A stretch of DNA of 64,000 nucleotides from Amoebidium appalachense. Taxonomy: Eukaryota; Ichthyosporea. Made by a program: the position numbers and the translations under genes. Each line of letters starts with the position of its first letter. Within the stretch, counting starts at the first letter, position 1. The DNA lies in NCBI GenBank assembly GCA_963693365.1, contig CAVNZM010000002.1, positions 6,944,001-7,008,000 on the forward strand, given 5' to 3'. The notes under the pieces are model-generated. The model was not told the origin of the DNA and searched no databases. It was given only the letters and a program-made list of their open reading frames with translations. Shown piece by piece: positions 1 through 16,321 of this stretch.

Positions 1-352
1 ATACTTAGCGGGGTAAACAGGGGATAAGTGCACATCCTTCACGAGCTAAAACGGGGTAAACGCATCCCGTGCATGGCCTGAACAGAGAAAAGTGTGTGTT
101 CTGTATAGACCAAGCAGGGATACGTTCAGATACTTTGGGCTATGCACGGGGCAAGTGTGCGACCTTTATGTATCAGATACGAAAGTGGAGAAGGTGGAGT
201 GTCACATGCCCCTAATCTATCACTACAGTAGCCTCACAGGTGCAGATAGGTGGCAACAACGTGATCATCCAACCACATTTACAGATGTATATGTTTTTAG
301 CAGCCGCCACAAACCATGTATGTGCATGGTGCTGCATGCAATGGTATGATAC

Positions 353-3454
<3,102 letters not shown>

Positions 3455-4102
3455 CTGCTGCTCACTCACAATACTCCTGCGTGGCCGTGTGTGAGCAGAA
3501 AGAAAAAGACAACAAAAAAAAAAAAAAAAAAAAAACCCCGGAGGCTGGCGCAATTTTGATGGTGCTGTGATGCGCTGTACACATGCAAGGCACCACCAGT
3601 AAAAAAGAGCAAGAAAGAAGAACAGCACAGGAAACCAAGCGTGACACATGCACGGGTCCAAAAGCACATGACTTTTTCAATTTTTCTTAGCGAAATTCTT
3701 ACCGACTATGAATAGCCCGTACACGACGAACTATTCATGCCGTGTCGTCGTGAGAGATTACTGCATGTGTGCGCTGCATGCCTATAAGCAACGCTCTCGG
3801 CAAGCCTGTGTAGTGTCGATGCAACACAAAAGAACACGGAGTGGTGAGGTACAACAAAAAACACAGCAGTCAGCAGAGGCAGAGTAGCACCAAACTGTCC
3901 AGAACCCGCATATTGGGCATGCCAGAAGCACTAACCAGAGAGAATGTCAAGCTGGGGCTCTAACAGTAATCACTGATCAATGTCAGAAAAGTACTGCCTT
4001 ACGAAAAAAGGCTCAAGATCAACACCTTACTCCCCACTCCCCCTTAGCCCAACACCGTCACCACACGTACACACACACACATGCACGTACACACACGCAT
4101 GC

Positions 4103-4165
<63 letters not shown>

Positions 4166-7099
4166 CGCCCTTCCTCAACCACTTCCACTCTCTTTTTAAC
4201 AACTCACCCCTTTCGCTTCGCTGGTATGCCTGCATGTGCCCTAGCAACTCTCTTGAGTCTTGCCAAGGCAACCTGACTGGCGTCTGCAACTGTCCACGAC
4301 GTTTCTTTCGCCTCAGTTACAGGTGTACCGCTCTCGTCAGCGGTAAGAAGACCCATGTTCCTTTAGTCTTTGGGTGTGGTGGTGGAGGATAGAAAAGGCG
4401 GGCAGAATCCCGCTTGTGCTACAATGAGCAAACGGCGTTGGAGACAACAAAGAAATCTAAGGGTTGTAAAAGGTGTGGGTTACGTTGTGTGTCTGTGACG
4501 AACTACTGATTGGAAAAATTGGTAAAAAATGAGAAGCAGTACTCTCATACGATACAAAGGCACCTATTTTGAAAGTCGTGACTCGCCTAAATCTCAACCT
4601 TTCCGTCAAGAGCCCCAACAACTGGTAACACTGCGCAGCGAAAGGCTTTTTAGTACACACTTCGCTCGCAATACCGCCCAAACACTTGCTCTTGCCTGCT
4701 CAACCCAACAACGATGACCGTCTCTAATTTTATCTCCCTTGCTTTTATTATTACTTGACTGTATGTAACCACACAAACTCTCCGCTGACTCGTTCAAAGT
4801 TTACTTCGCGCACTCCCACCCCCCCAAGGCCAAGAAACGTCACAAAGGCAACTGATTGATGCGGGATGAAGCTTTGCCGGGCTGAGTCAGCCGGGCCTGG
4901 CTTGACAGACTAAAACAGGGCTTGATCATTTCCAAGATCATATGCAAATCTAGTTCGACTAATACTGAAAATGTATCTTTATGAGCCGTTTTGACGCTAA
5001 AAACCCTCTTTTATTTACGCGTAGATTTTGTAGTCAAATTTGCACCTCTAATTACTGTGTACTAGGGTTTGCACTTCCAAAATGCATTACACACCCTGGT
5101 ATAATCTTACCCGATTAGGTCATTGGAGTAATAGAGCACCGCATACCAAGGTGCCCCTTCATGCGATTGGATTGGGTCAGGATTGCTCTGCATTTGCTCA
5201 CAGAGCCGGCAATATGAGGTCATGTAGATAAGCTGCTTTTGAAGCCTAATGAGAGCACATAGTTTTGAATTGTTTCTTAGTTGGCTACATAAAACTTAAT
5301 AGTAAGAAAAGTCAAGCTAAAAGGTGAATCTGATAATATGCCACATTTATTATAACCAATAACTTAAGCGTTATTAAAAACGAAAATGATAGGTTTATTA
5401 ATACAGTACTGTATGCATTTATCTGGTGCTCTTTTATTACACATTTTACTGCATCATCAGCCTTTCCTTACCTACAGTTAGCGTGTTTATAAAGTCATGC
5501 AAGTAGGATGTCGGCATAGGGCATCACGTCATCGTCATCAGCCACCATACGTCACAGTCGTCACAGTGACCTTCTTTTTTTCAGAGGGCCGTGCCTGCGG
5601 GCTGCGGGCCGTGGCCCCTCGTTTCTTTTGTGCTGCTATGTAGCGCTTGTAATGGCTCAAGGTAAAGCATCCCGGACAGCTCTAATGACGTAAAACATTT
5701 GCCTTCGAGTGCATAACCTGAACCTTACCTGGCGTTAGGTTAGGCAGAACTTGTGCAGATAGCAGTACTGTTCTTGGGCATAAACAAAGATGTGTTGGTG
5801 CGTGATCATGGGTCCCAGGTGCACGCAAGTCCCCTCCCTCCTTACTTGCACACTCTCTTCACAACACCTTTGCCTTTGTTCTAAATACCTGTCCTCCCCT
5901 CCCTCCCCCCTCCTCCCCCCCCCCCCCCACAACCCTCCCTCCCCTCCCCCCTCCCCATCCTCCCCTTGCCCTTACCCCCCTTACCCCTCTTCCCCACGCC
6001 TTCCTCCCTCCCCCCACGGCCACTTCCACTACAACACCACCTCCGCCTTCTCCGGCCAGTCTGTTAGCCAATCTGAGGGGATCTAGCTATAGATCTTTCT
6101 TCCTAGGCCTAATTTTAGGAGGCTTTACATGTGCTATCATCACATAAGCACCATGTGCGTATGTGTCTCTGTGTTCTCCCCCTTTTGCCGGGCCTCCCCA
6201 TCTTACCCTCGATGCTAGACTCCATGAGTATTTCTCCTGTCTTCAAATCTTCCCTACGGCTCCACTATGATAGGTCTGTGCGCATGTCTGTCTCGCTCGC
6301 CCTGAGCATAATCAAGCTGCCTAGGGCCTAGGCTTCAGCCGCTTACCACGAAGTCGTGGTCTCCGGCTTCTTCGGTTTTTTCATCGAAAATCTATGCCTC
6401 TTGCCATCAACCAAACCTTATATCACGAGATAGTCCTCTCTCAGCCCAAATCTGGTAAACCTGGACATACCCCCCCCCCCCCCCCCTCCCCCCTCCTCCT
6501 CCTCCCACCCACCTACCCCCCCTTCCCCTCCCCCCTTCCAAAAAAAAAGTCTCCCGGAGCTCGGAGGTGTGGCAGAAGGGCCTATCAAGTTTGGCCTTCT
6601 CTGAAAAATGCCATGCAAAGAACCCTCCCTCCCCCCCCCCCCCCCCCCCCCCTCCCTCCCTCCCCCCCCCCCCCCCCCCCGGCCCCTCCCCCCACCCCAC
6701 CCCCCCCCCCCCCCCCCCCCCCCCCCCTGTCTTGCAAGACCGACTGATGCATACTTGCCTAGTTGGGTTATTTCAAGTTGTCGTTGTTTTCTGCATGTGG
6801 TGTGGTTTGGATTGCTGCTCCTGTTAACCTTTTGCAGCTATGATCAAGTTTGGATCGTGTGCCTTTCTGTTTTCCTTTTCGATGATTTCTCTAAGCAAGT
6901 TCCACCCTTTCAAATTTACTCATAAATTTATGCAAGCCGCCTCCTCCCTCCCCCTCCCCCGGTCTCCTCCGAGTACTCCCCCATTCTCCTCCCGGGAGTC
7001 CAGCTCATCAAGGCCATCAACCGTGCCTGGCAGTCCAATGGCACAGCTTTTCAAGGTCTCCGCGCGTGCCGGGGGGGGGGGGGGGGGAGGGGAGGGGGG

Positions 7100-7130
<31 letters not shown>

Positions 7131-8526
7131 AGGCCTCGACGAAGGGCGGGAGGGAAGGGGGGGAGGGGGGAGGGGGAGGGAGGGGGGGCCGGATCCCTAT
7201 GGAACACACATCTACAGATATACGGGCAGGCAAGCTGAATTTCAAACAACGCAACTAAATTGTGGCAATCGTACTATGTTTGGTCCGACTATGTAGCTTG
7301 AGTTCTATGCTCGAGTGTTTCGAGAGAGAGTGCCGGGGGCAGGGGGGCAAAAAAAATTGTTCGATTTGTGTATTCCCTTCCCTTGGTAATGTTGCCGGTC
7401 CGTGTTGAAAATAGCACTGTGTGGGTGCACAAATCCTCAGGCTCGAGCTCGTTAATGTTGGGACCATTATAATTACCATCGCATACGTATACAACCTCGC
7501 ACGTACGTGCGCAACACGCTCACGTGTACACATCCCCGCGACGGAATAATTACCAGATGACACATTTTTTCCTAGGCCTTCGAGTTTTCCCCTTTTCTCT
7601 GTTTCCCTTTTCTCTGTACCTTTCTCTTTTCTCTGTACCGGGGGCCCCGGGGTGTGGGGGGAGGGGGGGGGAGGGGGGAGGGGGGGGGGGGGGGGGGGGG
7701 GGAGGGGGGAAAGGGTGGTGTACATAAATTTGGAAGCAAAAGTGGTGCGTACTTGCACAATGATTTCACGTTCACAACACGATCTAGACATGCATATGCA
7801 CATTTTGAGAAGCACACAATTGCGAAGAGCACATATATCATCACGGTGCTATTGAATAATTATAAGAAGTACCCATCCTCGATCGGAATCAGCTGGGATT
7901 TCCCAGGGCCATTACGTACGCCCAAGTCATTGACACACTTGAGGTTTAACCCATTCACGTGCACCTGGCCGCCCCGATGCTGGGAGGGAGACCTAGGAGG
8001 AGGAGCTGGGGAGCAGGGGGGGGGGGGGGGGGGGGTGTTGCATGAAGTAGTGTACAAAGAGCTAAGGTCAGGGTCAAGTTTGGAGTACAAACCGAGTCAT
8101 CATGTGCATATATACGTATTATTTATGGTGTTGGTTCGGGTGTAGAACAAGGCTTAGCGCCTACGTGTTCATGTATCGGACACGAATATCAAAAAAGATA
8201 TCAAACAAGCACAACATGCCAGCCTAGCAAGCATGCTATTGCGTTATGCAAAAACCCAGACAAGCTGGTAGCTGGTATATCCCGTCCCAGTAGATATATT
8301 GTAAACAGGGCAAATTAAAATTATGATGCCCAGCAGATATATCCATAACTTTCTAAAGCGGCCATAACCTAGCAGGTATTATATACCCATAACTCCGGAT
8401 ACGTACCATGGTATTGGTAGATATACCCCTGAAGTCCCTCAAAAACGGGGTCAATGACATAGGGCAGTGAATAATCGTCTAAAGAATCATAGTAGACCCC
8501 CCCCCCCCCCCCCCGCCCCCAACCCC

Positions 8527-8584
<58 letters not shown>

Positions 8585-9170
8585 GACACACACACACACA
8601 AACACACCCATGGCCAAACAATGCAAGAACAAAAAGAAAGAAAATTAACTTGATTGAATTCAAATAGGAATGGTGGTGGAAAATCTAAAACTAGTATAAT
8701 GTACACTACCTCCCATCCATTATTAATCAGGTACAGAGCGGCTCTGACAAACGATCCTTTAACACCCCTAGGGGCTCCAGCCAATGACGTTGGCCTTTTA
8801 ATTAATCAATCCATCATACATACATGTTGGTCATCCCTATAGCTTTACCAACTTACCTAAACTTGCTTTGCCGCCTGAAATTTGGGCGGCAACCTATGAA
8901 AGATGTCATTCTAATTCTTACCAAATATTAAAAAAAAAAAAAAAAAAAGCAGAAGATTGTGCATTAAACAAGTAGCACACTAACCTCCCTTATCTCCAGC
9001 CCCCCCCCCCCCCCCCCCCCCCCCCCTCTATTTTCTAAAACCATTTTCTAAAATCTTAATCCATCCAGAAAATTTACAATTTTCAGAAATATGCCACCAA
9101 CAGAAAGACGCGAGGAGAGAAGTATCTAGGACAACTCCCTTGGACCTCCACAGGGTGCCCGTTTTCATTT
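3455..9170. other. Stretch without a convincing gene
   Basis: Apart from the candidate exon at 4208-4283 I see no codon-rich reading frame. It holds a T/A homopolymer at 3514-3535, a (CA)n array at 4105-4162, an AT-rich non-repetitive block at about 4860-5580, C- and G-run blocks at 6470-6730, 7070-7190 and 7655-7710, and a (CA)n array at 8526-8580. The open frames here are artefacts of the C and G runs. Short motifs of the type AGCAGRTATAT recur at 8270-8430 as a degenerate repeat. Confidence 0.6.
4208..4283 (-). other. Candidate upstream exon, gene unknown
   Basis: A 76 bp stretch lies between GTTGCAG and a strong GTGAGT donor on the minus strand. It is open in two frames; one reads RLKRVARAHAGIPAKRKG. 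It sits upstream of the ATG13-like exons and could belong to their missing N terminus, but its phase does not match the tentative exon at 3335-3454, so at least one more exon would be needed. No homology recognised. Confidence 0.22.
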
Positions 9171-10329
9171 TCACACCTGGAACGACTTCTGCTCCTTGCT
9201 TGGTGGGGGGTGCTGTTTGTAGAAGGACGGGTGTGGGGGGAGCACCTTCTTTCCCCCCATACCCTTTGCAAACACACTGGCCAGCATGCCTGGTTTCTTG
9301 GCCGGCGCAGCCGTTTCCACAGGAACGTTTTCTATTGGCTGAGCCCGCACCACCTCCACATCACTCGCATCGGCATCCCGCACCGACGCAGAAGCCAAAA
9401 ATCCTTCCGCAATATCTGATTGGTCGGTGTGGGGAGGCAGAGGGGCCATCCACGCTTCCTTATATGGGTTTTTGGGTTCACCCCATGTGTTAAAGTTGCT
9501 GCTCCCCTTGGATTTGGGGATGGGGGTGTTAAAGGAGATGAGTGCTGTCTGCTTGGGCGGCTCCTGTTGTTTCATTGGTGGAAGGGCAGTGGGTCGGGGT
9601 GGGGGCTGTGATTGGGCGGCAGGTGTTACCGGTGCTGGTGCGAGAACCGGTTTTGATTGGGTGGCAGGTGCGGGCGCGGGTGCTGGTGCTGGTGCGAGAA
9701 TTGGTTTTGATTGGACGGCAGGTGTCAGCTCTCGTACTGGTGCGAGAGTTGGTTTTGATTGGGCGGCAAGTGCGGGTGCTGGTGTGAGAGTTGGTTTTGA
9801 TTGGGTGGTAGGTGTGGGTGCTGGTGCTGGTGCGAGAATCGGTTTTGGTTGGGTGGCCGGTGCCGGGGTTTGTGCGGGAGCTGGTTTTGGTTGGGTGACT
9901 GGTACAAAAACTGGTTTTGATTGGGCAGGAGGTGCCGGCGGCGGCTGAGCGGCCACGGTTGGTTGGCTGGTTGTCGATTTGACCTGATCGAGGGGTTTTG
10001 ATTGGCTCACGGGGGCAGGCACCACTTTTGATTGGGTGGTGGCTTCGGCAGCCTTAGCAACAGGTGCGACAGTTTCGGGTGCAGGCTGTTTGGCTGGTTT
10101 AGGGAGAGTTGCGGGGGGATTTCTGGTCTCTGGTGGGGGGGCTTTATAGGGTGTGGTGACGGTGGGTGGGGGTTTTTTAACGGCGGTGGTGGTTGCCACT
10201 GGGGCTGGCGGGTTGGCTGATGCTGGTTTGGCTGTGGGGGGCGGAAGGCGTGGGTAAGTAGGGGTGTGAGGGCCAACCCTTTCGTTTCGGTGCCTTTTTC
10301 TTCTGATTCTTTCTGGTCATTTATATCTT

Positions 10330-10413
<84 letters not shown>

Positions 10414-10538
10414 TGGTATCGTGGGTGAACCATGCAAAGCCCGAGTCACGTGCGCTCTCTGAACGCTCAGGTCAAAGGTAGGTGTGCATGTGCATATGCG
10501 CACATGTGCATGTGCACATGTGCGCATGTGCAGGCGTG

Positions 10539-10575
<37 letters not shown>

Positions 10576-11662
10576 GCCTGCGTGTGTGTGTTTTAGAGGA
10601 GAGGGGGGGGGGGGGGGGGGGGGGGGGGGTGGGAAGGGGGATAACTCACCAGTGTCCAAGCTGGCTGTGCGTTTGATTTGCGCCGGCTGCGGATCTTCGA
10701 TTGGTTCGTAATCATACATGCTACCTGGCCGGGCGGTTGACTGCATCGTGGCTGCACGAATCAGAGTGGGCTGTGGCTTCACTTGGTGTGATGCAATTGG
10801 CTGAATATCATCTCGCAAGATCTCCTCGTTTTGTTCCCTCATAAGGGATCTGTCGCTGCCCTTACGGCTCGCCTGCAGCAAGGGGTTTATTAACGGTCAG
10901 ATAGGCTTTAGGTTCTAGGGCTGTGATATGCGAGTTAATTTTCAATAAAAAAGGTAGGCACACGCTGTTCACCTGTTTTTTCTTTGCTTTCGGGTTCGCC
11001 CAGCATGCACGTACACACAAACACACACACACTCACCTTTATGTACATGCATACAAGCGCGAGCACACACACAGACACACACACACACACACACACAGCT
11101 ACATACCTTTAAGCACACACACCCCGACAAGCACACACACACACCCATAAGCACACACACACACGCACACACACACACACACCTATAAGCGCACCCACCC
11201 ACCCACCCACCCACCCACCGATCCACCCACAACGCTTGCACACACCCATACACACATACACACACACAGCACAAGAGAGGGTCACCCACCCACCCACCCA
11301 CCCACACACACACAAAGAGAGAGAGCGACTGAAAAATTTCAGAGAGAGAGCTAGCGACACAGACACCCACACACGTCCCCAGACAAACACAGGCACCCCC
11401 CCCCCCCCCCCCCCCGCCCCCCGCCCCCCTCCTTCCCCCTGCCCCTCGGGACAACGAGCTAGCACAAGCACACTATGATGTCGCCACAGACACACAGTCA
11501 CAAACGCAGACAGACACCCACCTTCTCCTCCCACCCGTTTGTTGTTGCTGTGGCCGTCGCCCCCTCCAAGGTATTTTCCTCCAACCCCCCCCACTGGCCC
11601 GGCTGCCTGGTCATGGTTACCAGGTGGGGTGGAAGTCCTTCGGTGGGCTCGGGCCCAAATGC

Positions 11663-11725
<63 letters not shown>

Positions 11726-11946
11726 CGAGTGAGGAAAAGGGAAAGGGAGAAAAGGAGAGAGAATAAGAAAGAAAGAAAGGGAGTGTGCGCTTTTTCACAG
11801 CAAGAGAGAGTATGTGTTCGAATCATGGATGCAGTACAAGTGTGAAGGTGGGTAATAGGCGGATGGCCCAATGGGTTAATGCAAGGTTTGTGGCCCAGGA
11901 GAGGTGTGCAGGTGTGCAGATCTTTTTGTGCATAGGGCAAAGTTTG

Positions 11947-12009
<63 letters not shown>

Positions 12010-12744
12010 CCAGGAAGGTGGGTAGGTGGGGGAGGGGAGGAGAGAATACCCAGAGGTACTCGCTTAGACCAGTCCTTGTTTACGGATGCGGCACTCTCAC
12101 GGACGGCAGCCAGCTCAGCGTGATATACCGTAAATAGGTTATCCAGCTGTGGATATTCGGCAAGATATGCGTAAATACGCGGTAAAAACGGTTGTCATGT
12201 AGCGGGGGGTATGGAGAATACACGAGCGAGATAGGTGTAAATACACGTATATGTTGGTCTTGCAAGGGGAATTTTGTAAATGAGATGTATAAAACACGGC
12301 TAACTATGGGACGTGGGGTGACATACGTGACTGGGATTCAGTGTGATATGGGTTTATAGTTGTGCAGTTTTTATGCGTATATATGGGTGAGATATGTATA
12401 GAGGCAGATAGATTATCCGAGCAGAAACGAGTTGTTGCGACAGTATGATGCTCACTGCCATTAGGGTACCAGTCTTTAGCTGCACCTGAATCTCAGTGGA
12501 AGAGAGTATGATACATGCCCTGACATAACGACTATAATGGGCCGGAGCAGTAGAGAAAAAGTCTTCATTGTTGTTTTCGTTGTGGCGCTGGTGATTGTTT
12601 TGCGGGATAGGGGGAGGAGCTTTCGGCGGCGGAGGGGGGGGGGGGGGGGGGGGGGGCTCACGAGTTGGTTGTGATGGTCGGCCAAGGCTTTGAGGCGGGT
12701 TGCATGTGCTGCGGTCATATCTGTGTGCTCTTTGCGCTGTCGCT

Positions 12745-12792
<48 letters not shown>

Positions 12793-12978
12793 TGTGTGTG
12801 TGAGTGTGAGTGTGCTCGTGTATGTATGCTCGTGTTTGTGTTTGTGCGCGCATGTTTGAGCGTTGAAGTGGGTGTGTTTGTGTGTGTGTGTCTTTGCGTG
12901 TGTGTGTGCATGTGGTGTGGCTGTTAAAGGTACAAGCATAGGAGGGGTCAGAGGTCAAATGTGCACAACACAAGACGG

Positions 12979-13015
<37 letters not shown>

Positions 13016-13318
13016 CAAACAACGCAAGAGCCATCGATAGCACGCACACGCACACACGTAGACACACACCTCGTACACTTTAAAACACGCACGGACAGAC
13101 CTACACACCCATCCTGTCACCCACATACACAAGCACTCACTGACCCACCCAACCATGCAAACACCCACACATAATGACCAACCCACCCACCCGCCTACCC
13201 ACCCAATCACACATTCTAACCCCCCCCCCCCCCCCCCCACACACACACACAGGTCTCCCCTTCCAACCCCTCACCCCCCGGCCCCCTCCCCCCTTCTCCC
13301 CCATTCTGCCCCTCCCCT

Positions 13319-13355
<37 letters not shown>

Positions 13356-14057
13356 CCGCCCCACCCACCCCCCACACAGACACTTACAGCCAAGTCATGG
13401 CTGATGGTTGGGTTGCCGTCGCAGTTTTCAGACTCTGCCTGTGCCCTCAGATCCTTTCCTAGTTCGGACGCATGGCGTAGCTCAAGAGTGGCTAGCTCCA
13501 TGCTGCGTGTGTGTGTATGCACGTGTGTGTGTGTGTGTGGATGTGGGTGTGTGCGCGCGTGCGGTGCCTATATGCCTATGTGTGTGTTTATGGGCAGGCG
13601 AGTGCGTGTATGAATGTGTGTATGTGTGTGCGCGCGTGCGTGTATGTGTGTGCGTGCGTGCGGTAAATGAAACATGCTCAAGTACACATAGATACCTCCT
13701 CATTATCCTATTCTACCCCTTTTTTCTTAATACTCCCAAAACCGACATGTCTGTTCACTTGCACCTTGCCCCGCAACTTTATCCTCGTTTTTTCCCACAA
13801 CGATCACTTTCTTTCATGATGCCCTCCTTTTCTTGTCTGAGTCTTTCTCTAAATGCAATAGACAACCGGATCTCTCAAATCCCTATCAGGTCGACTAAAA
13901 TTGGTTGTATTGCCCCCCCCCCCCCCCCCCCCCCCCCCCACCCCCTTCTCCCCAACCCACACATCCCCCCCCCCCCCCCCCCGCCCCCTCTCCCCCGGCC
14001 CCCAACGCCTGCTAGAGTGCCTCATCTCACTGACCTGTTACATATAGTGTGTGTAAA

Positions 14058-14094
<37 letters not shown>

Positions 14095-14095
14095 C

Positions 14096-14139
<44 letters not shown>

Positions 14140-14158
14140 ACGTCTGTGTGTAAATGTG

Positions 14159-14193
<35 letters not shown>

Positions 14194-14204
14194 CTGTGGG
14201 TAAA

Positions 14205-14240
<36 letters not shown>

Positions 14241-14471
14241 CTTGTGCGTAAATATATTCTCTCACCAGACCCACCTGTTATAGTGCTTCATCTCAGAATA
14301 CTGCACGGCATGCAATTCTTCATACACAGCCACCTCTAGTGCCAGTTTCCTCTTCAATATGCGCTCAAACTTGTGTGCCTTTGCAGTCAATACTTCCTCC
14401 TGGAGGGATGTGCGCTTGCTGCTGGCCTCGGTCTGAAGTTTGGTCTCCAGTTCCTGTGTATGTACGTGTGT

Positions 14472-14502
<31 letters not shown>

Positions 14503-14510
14503 GGGGGGGT

Positions 14511-14543
<33 letters not shown>

Positions 14544-14583
14544 GGTGAGTGTGTGTGTGTGTGTGTGTGGGGGGGGGGTGAGT

Positions 14584-14661
<78 letters not shown>

Positions 14662-16171
14662 GGGGGGGGGGGGGGGGGGGGGGGCAGGTCTGGGTGGGAG
14701 GGGACGGGTGAGGGTGAGTGACAGGAGAGGTTAGGGCACATGACAAAGTAGGAAGTACACATGCATGAGAGGAAACACAATAAATAATCTCGGAGGAAAA
14801 AGAGCCTTAACGTGTTTGCAGCATACCATAAGTAGAGCGCATTCTCCGGGCGCGGCGGGGGGGGGGGAGGGAAGGAGGGGAGGGGGGAAGGGGGGGGAAT
14901 CAAGAGGTGCTATTCCATACGAAGTATGATATTCACGACGGAAAAATGTAATGCAAGTATCCAACAAAGAATGCACACCAAAATGGTACCACAAAATTGA
15001 TACTTGAGGCCACCATTAGGCGGGGGGAGGGGAAAAAGATAGAGAGGTGGGGAGAGAGAGGGAGGACAATCGCAGGCATATGTACTACCCCGCTTTCACA
15101 CCACACATACATACCTTTAGCTCTTGCTCCATTTGGTCGGCAAACTCACGGTAGCCATCAATGTTCTTACCCGCCTCTTTCTGTGTGTGTGTGTGTGTGT
15201 GTGTGCGTGTGTGTGTGTGCGTGTACTGTGCATGTGCGCATGCGTGAGGGGGCGCCAGCGTGTGTGGGCATGTGCATGCAGAACTTAACAAGTGCACGTA
15301 CGAATGTGTGTGTTCGTGTGTGTGTGTGTGTGTGTTTAGACGGAGGATAAATGGGTGTTGGTGGTATGGACAGCGCAAGCAGAGCATTGGTAAGCCCAAC
15401 CCACCATACCTGAAACACAATGTGCCCATGTATGACTGGGGTGAGCAGGGTGGGTGTGAGTGTGCCTGTACGTCTCTGGATGTATGCGGATGCATGCACG
15501 AGCGTGCACCTGCACCCGCATGTCTGTGCTTTTTCTTTTTTCTTTTTTCTTTTCTCTTTTTCTTTCTTTTCTTTCTTTCTTTTTTTTTTTTTTTTTGGGG
15601 GGGGGGGGGGGTATGGGGGATATAGGTGGCAGGTGAGGAGAGACGGAGCCACATACCCTCAGAGTCTTTCTCCTTCTCTTGTGGTCCTTTTGCAGGTTTG
15701 TAAGTTGGCGTGTCTGTGTGGACTTTAGGTCTTTCTCCAGCGATTTCTTGCGGCTCTCCTCTTCTTGTTCGAGTTTCTTGGCTTCCTTCATATACCGCTC
15801 GAGCATTTTTTTGTTTCTATTTTGGTGCAGAGAATGAGAAAACATAACTTTTTTCCCCAGAAGATTTTGGTGGTACGTTTTTTGAGTTTGTAGGTCAGCG
15901 GCTTGGCTGACATGACCGATCAATTTGTAAGTGTGTAAGGCAAGCTAAGCAATCAAAATCAGGGAGTATGATTCGAGAATTCGAATTTTCAACCCTAGGT
16001 TCTTGCATCCACATCAAACATCCAGGGTTCCAAAAATGGCCACAGTAAGGGTGTCAAATATGTTTGCTCACACATGCACACACACACACACCCGGTTACA
16101 CCCACACAACTATAACCACGTGCGCTTGCACCAAGCCGATGGCTGGAATATTCACACACACGTGCCTTATC

Positions 16172-16202
<31 letters not shown>

Positions 16203-16259
16203 ACCAAACCAAACCTGCACACACACACACCCAAACACACACCCATGCACCTACATACA

Positions 16260-16321
<62 letters not shown>

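Noticed and set aside
12120-12420. Degenerate GATATRYGTAAATA-like motifs as a repeat array
   Set aside because: Spacing is irregular and agreement poor; it may be an old minisatellite but cannot be defined by eye.
15817-15923. Continuation of the coiled-coil exon upstream ([14 protein letters not shown] frame)
   Set aside because: Joining 16362 to 15816 is in phase and gives a natural sequence. The alternative would need a 32-base intron or an unsupported donor.
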